5,112 nucleotides of DNA, taken from contig CACZRJ010000174.1 in assembly GCA_902783535.1 (NCBI GenBank), positions 1-5,112 on the forward strand, in the 5' to 3' direction. Made by a program: the position numbers and the translations under genes. The stretch comes from an uncultured Ruminococcus sp. GTDB lineage: Bacteria; Bacillota; Clostridia; Oscillospirales; CAG-382. Every line of letters starts with the position of its first letter. Position 1 is the first letter of the stretch. The notes beneath the pieces were generated by a model, which was given only the letters and a program-made list of their open reading frames with translations, searched no databases and was not told where the DNA came from. This document shows, piece after piece, positions 1-5,110 of this stretch.

Positions 1-8
1 AGGAAGAC

Positions 9-52
9 AAAAAATGAGAGAGTCCATAACTCAAATCCGTTATGAACTCTCT
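9..52 (-). terminator. Intrinsic terminator of the tRNA-Leu/tRNA-fMet unit
   Basis: Arms at 39-52 and 17-30 form a 14-bp stem around an 8-nt loop (31-38). In the minus-strand RNA the stem is followed at once by a run of six U (14-9). The only imperfect position pairs C with A on the plus strand but becomes a G-U pair in the minus-strand RNA, so the fold favours minus-strand transcription. It starts four bases after the tRNA-fMet CCA, as expected for the end of this tRNA unit. Confidence 0.9.
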
Positions 53-55
53 AAA

Positions 56-132
<77 letters not shown>

Positions 133-160
133 ATGTGGTTGGATCTGTTCCAAATATGTG

Positions 161-249
161 TGGTGCCGGAGACCGGGGTCGAACCGGCACGAGGGTTTAA
201 TCTCACCGGATTTTAAGTCCGGGGCGTCTGCCAATTCCGCCACTCCGGC
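161..249 (-). tRNA. tRNA-Leu (anticodon TAA)
   Basis: This 89-nt class II tRNA has a perfect 7-bp acceptor stem (GCCGGAG/CTCCGGC), an anticodon stem CCGGA/TCCGG with loop CTTAAAA, and anticodon TAA at 215-213, reading UUA and, by wobble, UUG leucine codons. The long variable arm after the anticodon stem is the leucine/serine class hallmark. The D loop has the usual GG and the T loop is TTCGACC. CCA is encoded at 163-161. It is the first gene of a two-tRNA transcript that continues into tRNA-fMet. Confidence 0.96.
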
Positions 250-264
250 GAACACAGCAACGCT

Positions 265-293
265 AACTTATCACAAAATGTATGTCTTGTCAA
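265..293 (-). promoter_or_regulatory. Promoter of the tRNA-Leu/tRNA-fMet unit
   Basis: A perfect -35 box TTGACA (293-288) is followed after 17 bp by TAAGTT (270-265), a weak -10 box matching three of six consensus positions. GATAAG (272-267) is an alternative -10 with a shorter 15-bp spacer. Initiation would fall near 258, about eight bases before the mature tRNA-Leu end at 249. The -35 box is very convincing; the exact -10 is less certain. Confidence 0.7.
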
Positions 294-329
294 GAGTTTT
301 TTCTAAAAGTCGGGACTTTTTTAGACCAA

Positions 330-1196
330 TCATTCGAGGAAGTCCGGAATGAATGATTCCGACGCAGCTTCTTCATCCTGAATGTAGGCATGATTGATGC
401 CGAGCTTCTTCGCGAAGTCGACGACGTCGTCATACTCCTCAGCCGTTACTCTTCTGTTCAGCTCCGGATAGTTCTCAAGGCCGAAAGGCGTAAACTGACT
501 CATAATACTGTACACGACGGAATCACGGTACTCTTTGAAAAGATAGGCAATGATCTTTTTCGAGTCGTCCGAATGTCCGGGAAGGACAAGATGCCTGACA
601 ATGAGTCCTTTTGTCATCATCCCGTCACTTCCGTATTGGCATGAGGGCTGCTGAGTAGCCATTTCCCGGATTGCCTGCTTGCAAACGGCCGGATAGTCCG
701 GAGCCGAGGAATACTTTTTTGCGAGCAGGGGGGACATGTATTTGAAATCCGGCAGGTAAATATCGATCAGTCCGCTCAGAGACCGGATCATGGAGACCGT
801 TTCGTAGCCGGAGCAGTTCATCAGCACCGGCAACGGGAAGGACTCTTTTTTGATCCTTTTCAGAACGGGAAAAAGCTGAGGCAGAAAATGATCGGGCGTC
901 ACCAGGTTGATATTATGAACGCCGAGCTCCGCCATATCATAAAAAAGGTGATACAATTCTTCTTCAGAATATGCTTTGCCTCCTCCGGACGCGATTTTCC
1001 GGTTCTGGCAGTAAACACACTGCAGAGCACATCCGGTGAAGAAAACCGTTCCGGAACCGTTCTTCCCGGAGATGCACGGCTCTTCCCAGTAGTGCGGGGC
1101 GGCGCGGGCGATCCTTACGGTTTCGCCGGACATGCATTTTCCGTATTCCAGGCGGCGGTCTGCGCCGCATTGCCTCGGACAAATGTTACAGTTCAC
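330..1196 (-). CDS. PflX-like radical SAM protein (COG1313 type)
   Basis: A 288-residue radical SAM protein of the 'pyruvate formate-lyase activating enzyme-like' PflX group. The radical SAM cluster motif CALQCVYC puts Cys56, Cys60 and Cys63 as ligands of the [4Fe-4S] cluster that cleaves S-adenosylmethionine. The preceding stretch EEPCISGKNGSGTVFFTG is typical of the group. Four N-terminal cysteines (about residues 3, 6, 10 and 21, in CNICPRQC and GKC) form the family's extra cysteine-rich head, and the C-terminal SESFIPDF is also characteristic. By homology it should make a 5'-deoxyadenosyl radical in the cytoplasm under anaerobic conditions; its substrate is not established. No glycyl radical enzyme gene is visible here, so the name pflX does not prove a pyruvate formate-lyase partner. 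I chose the GTG at 1196: it has a well-spaced ribosome binding site and begins M-N-C-N-I-C-P-R as relatives do. A TTG at 1232 would add 12 residues but lacks an obvious site. A terminator at 1260-1304 separates it from the phosphatase gene. I see no clear promoter of its own and only a weak hairpin after the TGA stop. Confidence 0.9.
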   Translation of the reverse strand: MNCNICPRQCGADRRLEYGKCMSGETVRIARAAPHYWEEPCISGKNGSGTVFFTGCALQCVYCQNRKIASGGGKAYSEEELYHLFYDMAELGVHNINLVTPDHFLPQLFPVLKRIKKESFPLPVLMNCSGYETVSMIRSLSGLIDIYLPDFKYMSPLLAKKYSSAPDYPAVCKQAIREMATQQPSCQYGSDGMMTKGLIVRHLVLPGHSDDSKKIIAYLFKEYRDSVVYSIMSQFTPFGLENYPELNRRVTAEEYDDVVDFAKKLGINHAYIQDEEAASESFIPDFLE

Positions 1197-1203
1197 TTCT
1201 GAA

Positions 1204-1211
1204 CTCCCTTC
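1204..1211 (-). promoter_or_regulatory. Ribosome binding site fixing the GTG start of the radical SAM gene
   Basis: GAAGGGAG reads on the minus strand seven bases before the GTG at 1196. It lies inside the longer open frame that would begin at TTG 1232, so it argues for the internal GTG as the true start. Confidence 0.7.
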
Positions 1212-1259
1212 TGCGCTTTTCACGAACAGCAAGCCGCGCTCGGGTGCGGCCGTCAGGAG

Positions 1260-1304
1260 AAAAACGCGTCCGCACCGTCTTTCTGAAATGCGGCACGGAC
1301 GTGT
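1260..1304 (-). terminator. Intrinsic terminator after the phosphatase gene
   Basis: In the minus-strand RNA, an 11-bp G+C-rich stem (arms 1301-1291 and 1277-1267, with two G-U pairs) encloses a 13-nt loop. It is followed by CG and five U residues (1264-1260). The two wobble pairs are C-A mismatches on the plus strand, so the fold favours minus-strand RNA. It begins about 25 bases past the phosphatase stop and would limit read-through into the radical SAM gene. Confidence 0.8.
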
Positions 1305-1325
1305 TTCGGCATTCTCTGACCGAAA

Positions 1326-2681
1326 TTAGATCTTCGTCCATTTGAAGCAGAGCATGGTCATGTCGTCGAACTGGCTGTTCCCTTTGATGAAGTCTGCTAC
1401 AGACTGCCGTACGCCTTCGTTGATCGATGCCGGGCCGGCCTCGGGATCGGATTGGATACATTGCTGCAAACGCTCTTCACCGTAAAGCGCATGCGTTTTG
1501 TCTTCCGCTTCCGTGACGCCGTCGGTATAAAGATAGACGACGTCGCCGTCTTCCAGCTGAACGGTCTGAACGCGGTATTTCGTTCCTTCCATTCCCGCAA
1601 GGACGAATCCGTTTTTGAATTTCAGATAATCCGCTTTTCCGGCGTGAAGCAGCAGCGGAGGGTTGTGTCCCGCGCTGACGAATTCCATTTTTCCGGTGTC
1701 GAGATCGAGTATGCCGACCCAGAGCGTTACGAACATTTCCGCTTCATTTCTTGCGCAAAGCGCGGTGTTTGCTGTTTCCACGGCTTTCGCCAGATCGGGG
1801 ATGTCCCGGACGCAGTTCTGCAGGATGATTTTGGACGAAGCCATGAAGAGCGCTGCCGGAATGCCTTTTCCCGACACGTCGCCGATGACGAAAGCCATGT
1901 GCTTCGGACCGACGTAAAAGACGTCGTAAAAGTCTCCGCCGACCTCCTTGGCCGCTTCCATCGAGGCGCTCAGTTTGAGATTCGCACACCCGGGATAGTC
2001 ATCGCTGATCTGCGGGAGCAGGGAATGCTGGATCACGTTCGCCACTTCGAGCTCGGACTGAAGCCGGCTTCTTTCAAGCGCGATCTTTCTCTGCTTTTCG
2101 ATGTACGTCATGATCAGGATCATGAGGACGAATCCGAGCGAATTGACGACAACGAACGGGATCGCGATCCTCTTGACGATGTCCAGAGCCGTTTCAAACG
2201 GCCGGACCATGAGAAGGACGATGCCGAGGTGGAGGAGTTCCATGACCACGCTGAGCAGAAATGCGAAATAAGGTTTTTCGATCTGTTTTTGCCATTTCAT
2301 GGAAACGAATCCGCAGATCAGTCCGATGGAACAGGTCGCGACGACGCATGCGGGAGCTGTGATCCCGCCCATTGCGAGGCGCTGCCCGCCGGCGATGACG
2401 CCCGCGATGATGCCGCCGAGAGGACCGCCGGTGAAGCCGGCGAGCATCGGCCCGATGTCGCGCACCGAAACGATCGCTCCGTTCAGTTCGAATCCGGAGA
2501 TATTTCCATAAATGCCGAATATGCCTCCGAGAATTCCGACAACGATGGCGTAGATCCATTTTTTATCGGATTTTACGATTTTGGAAAGGATCGCACTGCC
2601 CCCGATGAATGCCGAAACAACGAGGATCACGGCAAGGGTGCCGAACATTTTCGAAAACATTTCTCCAATATCACTGATCAT
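1326..2681 (-). CDS. Membrane-bound SpoIIE/RsbU-type PP2C phosphatase with LytS-type 5TMR sensor region
   Basis: A 451-residue two-part signalling protein. Residues about 10-195 hold six apparent membrane segments (by eye near 12-34, 44-62, 76-98, 109-127, 138-160 and 172-194). They contain the signature of the LytS/YhcK 5TM region: VRDIGPMLAGFTGGPLGG, then IAGGQRL and GGITAPACVVA. A linker at about 196-225 includes the RsbU-like VIQHSLLPQ. Residues about 230-451 are a SpoIIE-type PP2C serine/threonine phosphatase domain. Metal-binding acidic residues are visible: D250 and D253 in GGDFYD, D268 in GDVSGKG, D387 in YTDGV and D439/D440 in FDDMT, so the domain looks intact. Proteins of this class usually dephosphorylate an anti-sigma-factor antagonist; the partner is not in this window and the ligand of the membrane region is unknown. 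The ATG at 2681 has AAGGGCGG (2696-2689) seven bases upstream; the ATG eight codons in has a Shine-Dalgarno site too close to be useful. It is a single-gene unit with its own promoter and terminator. Confidence 0.93.
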   Translation of the reverse strand: MISDIGEMFSKMFGTLAVILVVSAFIGGSAILSKIVKSDKKWIYAIVVGILGGIFGIYGNISGFELNGAIVSVRDIGPMLAGFTGGPLGGIIAGVIAGGQRLAMGGITAPACVVATCSIGLICGFVSMKWQKQIEKPYFAFLLSVVMELLHLGIVLLMVRPFETALDIVKRIAIPFVVVNSLGFVLMILIMTYIEKQRKIALERSRLQSELEVANVIQHSLLPQISDDYPGCANLKLSASMEAAKEVGGDFYDVFYVGPKHMAFVIGDVSGKGIPAALFMASSKIILQNCVRDIPDLAKAVETANTALCARNEAEMFVTLWVGILDLDTGKMEFVSAGHNPPLLLHAGKADYLKFKNGFVLAGMEGTKYRVQTVQLEDGDVVYLYTDGVTEAEDKTHALYGEERLQQCIQSDPEAGPASINEGVRQSVADFIKGNSQFDDMTMLCFKWTKI

Positions 2682-2746
2682 TGTAAAGCCGCCCTTTTAA
2701 TCAAATGGTTTTTTGTGCCGAATGACCGGATCGTCAAATACCCGCA

Positions 2747-2765
2747 CCATCATTATATTTGATGG
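2747..2765. promoter_or_regulatory. Candidate operator: inverted repeat over the phosphatase -10 box
   Basis: CCATCA-N7-TGATGG, a perfect 6-bp inverted repeat with centres 13 bp apart, encloses most of the -10 box TATAAT. A dimeric repressor bound there would block the promoter. The arms are short and do not extend outward, so chance is a real alternative. Confidence 0.35.
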
Positions 2766-2780
2766 ATTGAATCTTTTCAA
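2752..2780 (-). promoter_or_regulatory. Sigma-A-type promoter of the phosphatase gene
   Basis: TTGAAA (2780-2775), a 17-bp spacer and a perfect TATAAT (2757-2752) give a near-consensus housekeeping promoter. Initiation near 2745 would leave a leader of about 64 nt before the ATG at 2681. Confidence 0.88.
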
Positions 2781-2805
2781 GAGGAAATACGCATTCAGCG
2801 GTGGC

Positions 2806-2835
2806 AAAAACGGCAGCGGGGGGAAAATACCCGCT
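2806..2835 (-). terminator. Probable intrinsic terminator after the thioesterase gene
   Basis: A 6-bp stem AGCGGG/CCCGCT (2835-2830 with 2820-2815) with a 9-nt loop is followed, after GCCG, by five U residues (2810-2806). It lies 38 bases past the thioesterase stop and upstream of the phosphatase promoter. The stem is short and the U tract is slightly displaced, so efficiency is uncertain. Confidence 0.55.
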
Positions 2836-2872
2836 TATATATCCGGATGCAGGCCGGTATCCGGCAGATGGA

Positions 2873-3301
2873 TTACGCTTCTTCCTCCGCGACGAGAACT
2901 CTGAACGCCTCATAGAGTTCTGGAAATTTCCTTTTGATGCTGACCGGCCTGCCGGTCTCGTTCAGGAAGGCGTGAAGAGACGTTCCGGAACAAACTTCGA
3001 CGCCGTCCGGATTCGTCATCCGGTATGCGAATTTCAGGGTCACGCCGTTGAATTCCGCAATGGATGCGCGGATCGTGATCGGTTCGGCGAATTTCGTGGG
3101 CCGCTTGTAATCGCACGAAACGTTCACGACTGCGGAAATGATCCCCAGCGATTCCAGCTTGGCATAATCCCAGCCGGCCTTTGAAAGGTAGTCTACCCGC
3201 GCCTCCTCCATCCACCTGATGTAGTTGGAATGGTGCGTGATTCCCATCTTGTCCGTTTCGTAGTAATGGACGATGTGGACGTAATCTGTTCGGTTTTCCA
3301 T
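2873..3301 (-). CDS. YbgC/FadM-like hotdog-fold acyl-CoA thioesterase
   Basis: A 142-residue single-domain protein of the 4-hydroxybenzoyl-CoA thioesterase (4HBT) superfamily, of normal length for the YbgC/FadM branch. The signature YYETDKMGITHHSNYIRW (residues 13-30) contains the probable catalytic Asp17 and the H23-H24-S25-N26-Y27 element next to the central helix. Downstream, VNVSCDYKRPTKFAEPI (about 59-75) matches the strand and loop that shape the acyl pocket. It should hydrolyse acyl-CoA or similar thioesters in the cytoplasm; chain length and physiological role cannot be read from the sequence. The ATG at 3301 is preceded by GGAGG (3310-3306) with a short 4-nt spacing. An in-frame GTG four codons earlier has no ribosome binding site. 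It follows the tRNA-Pro terminator and has no clear promoter of its own, so it may depend partly on read-through. A probable terminator follows at 2806-2835. Confidence 0.92.
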   Translation of the reverse strand: MENRTDYVHIVHYYETDKMGITHHSNYIRWMEEARVDYLSKAGWDYAKLESLGIISAVVNVSCDYKRPTKFAEPITIRASIAEFNGVTLKFAYRMTNPDGVEVCSGTSLHAFLNETGRPVSIKRKFPELYEAFRVLVAEEEA

Positions 3302-3319
3302 TTTTCCTCCACGATTACA

Positions 3320-3337
3320 GTCCGGACGTCGCCGGAC
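3320..3337 (-). other. G+C-rich hairpin in the thioesterase leader
   Basis: GTCCGG-CGACGT-CCGGAC forms a 6-bp stem with a 6-nt loop between the tRNA-Pro terminator and the thioesterase ribosome binding site. No U tract follows, so it is not a terminator by itself. It may be a leader structure or simply chance. Confidence 0.4.
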
Positions 3338-3347
3338 GAAAATAACG

Positions 3348-3390
3348 AAAATCGGGTATTCACAACATGAAGTGCGTTATGAATACCCGA
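3348..3390 (-). terminator. Intrinsic terminator of tRNA-Pro
   Basis: The 11-bp stem (arms 3390-3380 and 3362-3352, core CGGGTATTCA) continues past one mismatch with three more pairs (3378-3376 with 3366-3364). It is followed in minus-strand RNA by UUUU (3351-3348), CGUUA and UUUU. It starts two bases after the tRNA-Pro CCA. Confidence 0.9.
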
Positions 3391-3392
3391 AT

Positions 3393-3469
3393 TGGTCGGA
3401 GTGAAAGGATTTGAACCTTCGGCTTCCACGTCCCGAACGTGGCGCTCTACCAAGCTGAGCCACACCCCG
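3393..3469 (-). tRNA. tRNA-Pro (anticodon CGG)
   Basis: A 77-nt tRNA with acceptor stem CGGGGTG/CACTCCG (one G-U pair), including the C1-G72 pair characteristic of bacterial tRNA-Pro. The anticodon stem is CCACG/CGTGG with loop TTCGGGA, giving anticodon CGG at 3435-3433 for CCG codons and G37 next to it, the usual methylation site in proline tRNAs. CCA is encoded at 3395-3393. It is transcribed from a promoter inside the 3' end of ruvX and ends at the terminator immediately downstream. Confidence 0.96.
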
Positions 3470-3507
3470 ATCCTTTGCAAGGGGATAAATATCCTCTAAG
3501 CAAAGAC

Positions 3508-3535
3508 ATTATACTTCTTTTTTCGGATTTGTCAA
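3508..3535 (-). promoter_or_regulatory. Consensus promoter of tRNA-Pro inside the end of ruvX
   Basis: Perfect TTGACA (3535-3530) and perfect TATAAT (3513-3508) are separated by 16 bp. The -10 box covers the ruvX TAA stop codon (3511-3509). Initiation near 3501 gives a precursor leader of about 32 nt before the tRNA 5' end at 3469. Confidence 0.9.
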
Positions 3536-3994
3536 GAGCGATTTCGCATCTTTTTCTTTTTGCGTCTGTCCGGCTTCGGCCTTTCTTTTTTCCGAATCGA
3601 GGTACGACTGCAGAATGATCTGCGCGGACATCGCGTCGATGACGGAGCGCCGCCTGCCGCTCTTCATATCGCCTGCGTTCATGTATGTGTATGCTTCGAC
3701 GGTGGAAAGTCGCTCGTCGACGAAGATCACTTCCGCACCGGTCTTTTCGGAAAGCTTTTCCGCGAAAACGCGCGTCTTTTCCGCGCGGAAGGATTCGCTT
3801 CCGTTCATATTGTAGGGCAGCCCGCAAACGATTTTTTCAGCACCGTACCTTTCGTAGGCGTCCGCCGTTTTGCGCGCGGCGTCGTTGACGCCGGAAACGG
3901 TCAGCGTTTCTTTTGAAGTCGCGACGATTTCATCCGGATCGCATGTGGCGATCCCGACCATAGCGTCGCCGAAATCAATACCGAGGATGACCAT
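3509..3994 (-). CDS. ruvX: RuvX/YqgF family nuclease (putative Holliday junction resolvase, pre-16S rRNA nuclease)
   Basis: A 161-residue RNase H-fold protein of the YqgF family. Family landmarks appear in order: GIDFGDAMVGIA with Asp7 (residues 5-16), CGLPYNMNGSES (57-68), DERLSTVEA with Asp93/Glu94 (93-101), and RRSVIDAMSAQIILQSYLD with Asp120 (115-133). The acidic residues are the expected metal ligands, so the enzyme looks active. The family was named for predicted Holliday junction resolution; work on the E. coli homologue points to maturation of the 16S rRNA 5' end. Residues about 134-161 form a Lys/Glu-rich tail beyond the usual C-terminus, likely disordered. The start ATG at 3994 is three bases after the esterase stop (TGA-AAC-ATG) and its ribosome binding site lies in the esterase coding sequence, so the two are almost surely co-transcribed and probably translationally coupled. 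This is not the common alaS-ruvX neighbourhood of Bacillota. The gene's last codons carry the tRNA-Pro promoter. Confidence 0.94.
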   Translation of the reverse strand: MVILGIDFGDAMVGIATCDPDEIVATSKETLTVSGVNDAARKTADAYERYGAEKIVCGLPYNMNGSESFRAEKTRVFAEKLSEKTGAEVIFVDERLSTVEAYTYMNAGDMKSGRRRSVIDAMSAQIILQSYLDSEKRKAEAGQTQKEKDAKSLLTNPKKEV

Positions 3995-3997
3995 GTT

Positions 3998-5032
3998 TCA
4001 GTCCTTTCTGTTTTTACGGGCATGAATGATATCATGCAGAAGGTCTGCGAGTTCGTCGGAAACGCGTTCCGACGTCCGGGTGTTCGGATGACCGCCTCCG
4101 CCGGTTTCGCGCGCGTCCTCGCTCATGGAACGGGTGAAGTGGAAGCAGACGTTCGGATCTTTTTCGGAGAACGTCCGGACCGCCTTTTCGATCGCATTCT
4201 TCTTGGCCGTGTCCATGACGCCGTAGCAGTAGACGATCGGTGTTTCCGGGTACACTGCGCGGATCTCGCCCAGCAGCTCCATCGCGGCCGGGATAAATTC
4301 ATCATCTGTGACGCCGCCCCACGCGTCGTTCGTTCCCGCGTTGACGACGACGACGTCCGGGATGCGTGCCGTAGAGAAGTCGTAAGGTCTGCCCTGACGG
4401 TCTGCCCACCGGAATGCCTGGCGGAGCGTCATATCCTTGCGGTCGCCGAGACAGTTGGACACGACGCCTTTGCCCGACGCGCCCGCGACCGAGATGTCGG
4501 CATGTAGTTTTTCAGCCGTGCGGTATGCGTAGGACCAGGTCGCGTCTTCTTCGAACGTATGGAAACCGGGCTCTTCCGCCGGTCCGAGAACCCCGTATCC
4601 GCACGTGATGGAGTCGCCGACGAATTCGATGAGCGGCCGTCTGGAAACGGGCGCGGCCGAAGGGCGGGGTGCATTTCCCGCCAGGACGATCTCCCTGATC
4701 CTCACCGGCGTCATTCCTTCCGTTACGCGGATGATCGTCACGCGATGCGGTTTGTCTTCCATCCCCGGAACGGCCGTTGCCGCTTCGATCAGTATTTTTT
4801 CGTTTCCGTTGACGACGGAATATTTCTGTCTGCGGCCGTCCATCCAGACGCAGAGATATGCGGGTTCCGCTTCTTCGTAGGGGTGGAAGTGAACGACCGC
4901 GCCGGTCCCGGTGAACCGGAAGGAGACGCCGCTCATGCTCCAGGGGAAGACGAGCGAAGACCCGTCTCCGAAATAGGAACGTCCTTTGAGCAGGCAGTGC
5001 GCTCTGTTGAGTGGGAGCGTTGTATATTTCAT
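3998..5032 (-). CDS. CE2-type SGNH/GDSL carbohydrate esterase (acetylxylan esterase-like)
   Basis: A 344-residue protein with the two-domain layout of carbohydrate esterase family 2. Residues about 10-120 form the N-terminal jelly-roll-like region (GRSYFGDGSSLVFPWSMSG, then FRFTGTGAVVHF). Residues about 133-338 are the SGNH hydrolase domain. SGNH blocks are visible: FVGDSITCGYG with nucleophile Ser141, VAGASGKG with Gly184, NAGTNDAW with Asn235, and GGGGHPN with His315. The Asp usually three residues before the His (DxxH) is Gly312 here, which fits the Ser-His dyad reported for some CE2 enzymes. Members remove acetyl groups from xylan or other sugars. No signal peptide or membrane anchor is seen, so it probably acts in the cytoplasm on imported sugars or metabolites. 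The ATG at 5032 has AAAGGA (5047-5042) nine bases upstream. It is the first gene of a unit with ruvX. The precise substrate is unknown; the SGNH assignment is firm and CE2 very likely. Confidence 0.9.
   Translation of the reverse strand: MKYTTLPLNRAHCLLKGRSYFGDGSSLVFPWSMSGVSFRFTGTGAVVHFHPYEEAEPAYLCVWMDGRRQKYSVVNGNEKILIEAATAVPGMEDKPHRVTIIRVTEGMTPVRIREIVLAGNAPRPSAAPVSRRPLIEFVGDSITCGYGVLGPAEEPGFHTFEEDATWSYAYRTAEKLHADISVAGASGKGVVSNCLGDRKDMTLRQAFRWADRQGRPYDFSTARIPDVVVVNAGTNDAWGGVTDDEFIPAAMELLGEIRAVYPETPIVYCYGVMDTAKKNAIEKAVRTFSEKDPNVCFHFTRSMSEDARETGGGGHPNTRTSERVSDELADLLHDIIHARKNRKD
4002..4009 (-). promoter_or_regulatory. ruvX ribosome binding site within the esterase gene
   Basis: AGAAAGGA lies seven bases before the ruvX ATG, inside the last codons of the esterase gene. 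Ribosomes finishing the esterase reach the ruvX start directly, which suggests coupled translation. Confidence 0.75.
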
Positions 5033-5052
5033 AGAACTGAATCCTTTCGCAA

Positions 5053-5067
5053 CCGCTCTTTGAGCGG
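5053..5067 (-). other. Leader hairpin before the esterase gene
   Basis: CCGCTC-AAA-GAGCGG forms a perfect 6-bp stem with a triloop, five bases upstream of the AAAGGA ribosome binding site (5047-5042). It lies in the expected transcript leader and leaves the site exposed, so a stabilising 5' structure is more likely than a repressing one. Chance cannot be excluded. Confidence 0.5.
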
Positions 5068-5081
5068 ATTTCTTTCACAGC

Positions 5082-5110
5082 ATTCTATCACGTTCTTTCT
5101 TCCGGCGCAA
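5082..5110 (-). promoter_or_regulatory. Extended -10 promoter of the esterase-ruvX unit
   Basis: TAGAAT (5087-5082, five of six consensus bases) is preceded by TGA, giving the TGn extended -10 motif. A weak -35 TTGCGC (5110-5105) lies 17 bp upstream. Initiation near 5075 gives a leader of about 43 nt containing the hairpin at 5053-5067. Confidence 0.65.

Noticed and set aside
303..324. A+T-rich inverted repeat just after the radical SAM gene, a possible terminator.
   Set aside because: The stem is AAAAGT/ACTTTT with only one G-C pair, and no U tract follows it on the minus strand beyond the arm itself. Too weak to call.
328..358. Inverted repeat AATCATTC...GAATGATT at the 3' end of the radical SAM gene.
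   Set aside because: It has a 15-nt loop, is A+T-rich, overlaps the coding end and lacks a U tract. Probably chance.
1452..2762. A 436-codon open frame on the plus strand, antisense to the phosphatase gene.
   Set aside because: It mirrors a clearly conserved protein gene, has a composition dominated by Asp, Arg, His and Glu with no recognisable domain, and no Shine-Dalgarno site or promoter that I could see. It is a codon-bias shadow.
2852..2864. Small palindrome GCCGG-TAT-CCGGC after the thioesterase stop.
   Set aside because: A 5-bp stem with no U tract; the hairpin at 2806-2835 is the better terminator candidate.
3473..3505. Inverted repeat CTTTGC...GCAAAG between the tRNA-Pro promoter and the tRNA.
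   Set aside because: One arm lies mostly upstream of the predicted start site, so it would not fold fully in the RNA. Spacing and arm length do not stand out as an operator.
4022..4507. Plus-strand open frame antisense to the esterase.
   Set aside because: It overlaps a gene with clear SGNH motifs and has no domain features of its own.
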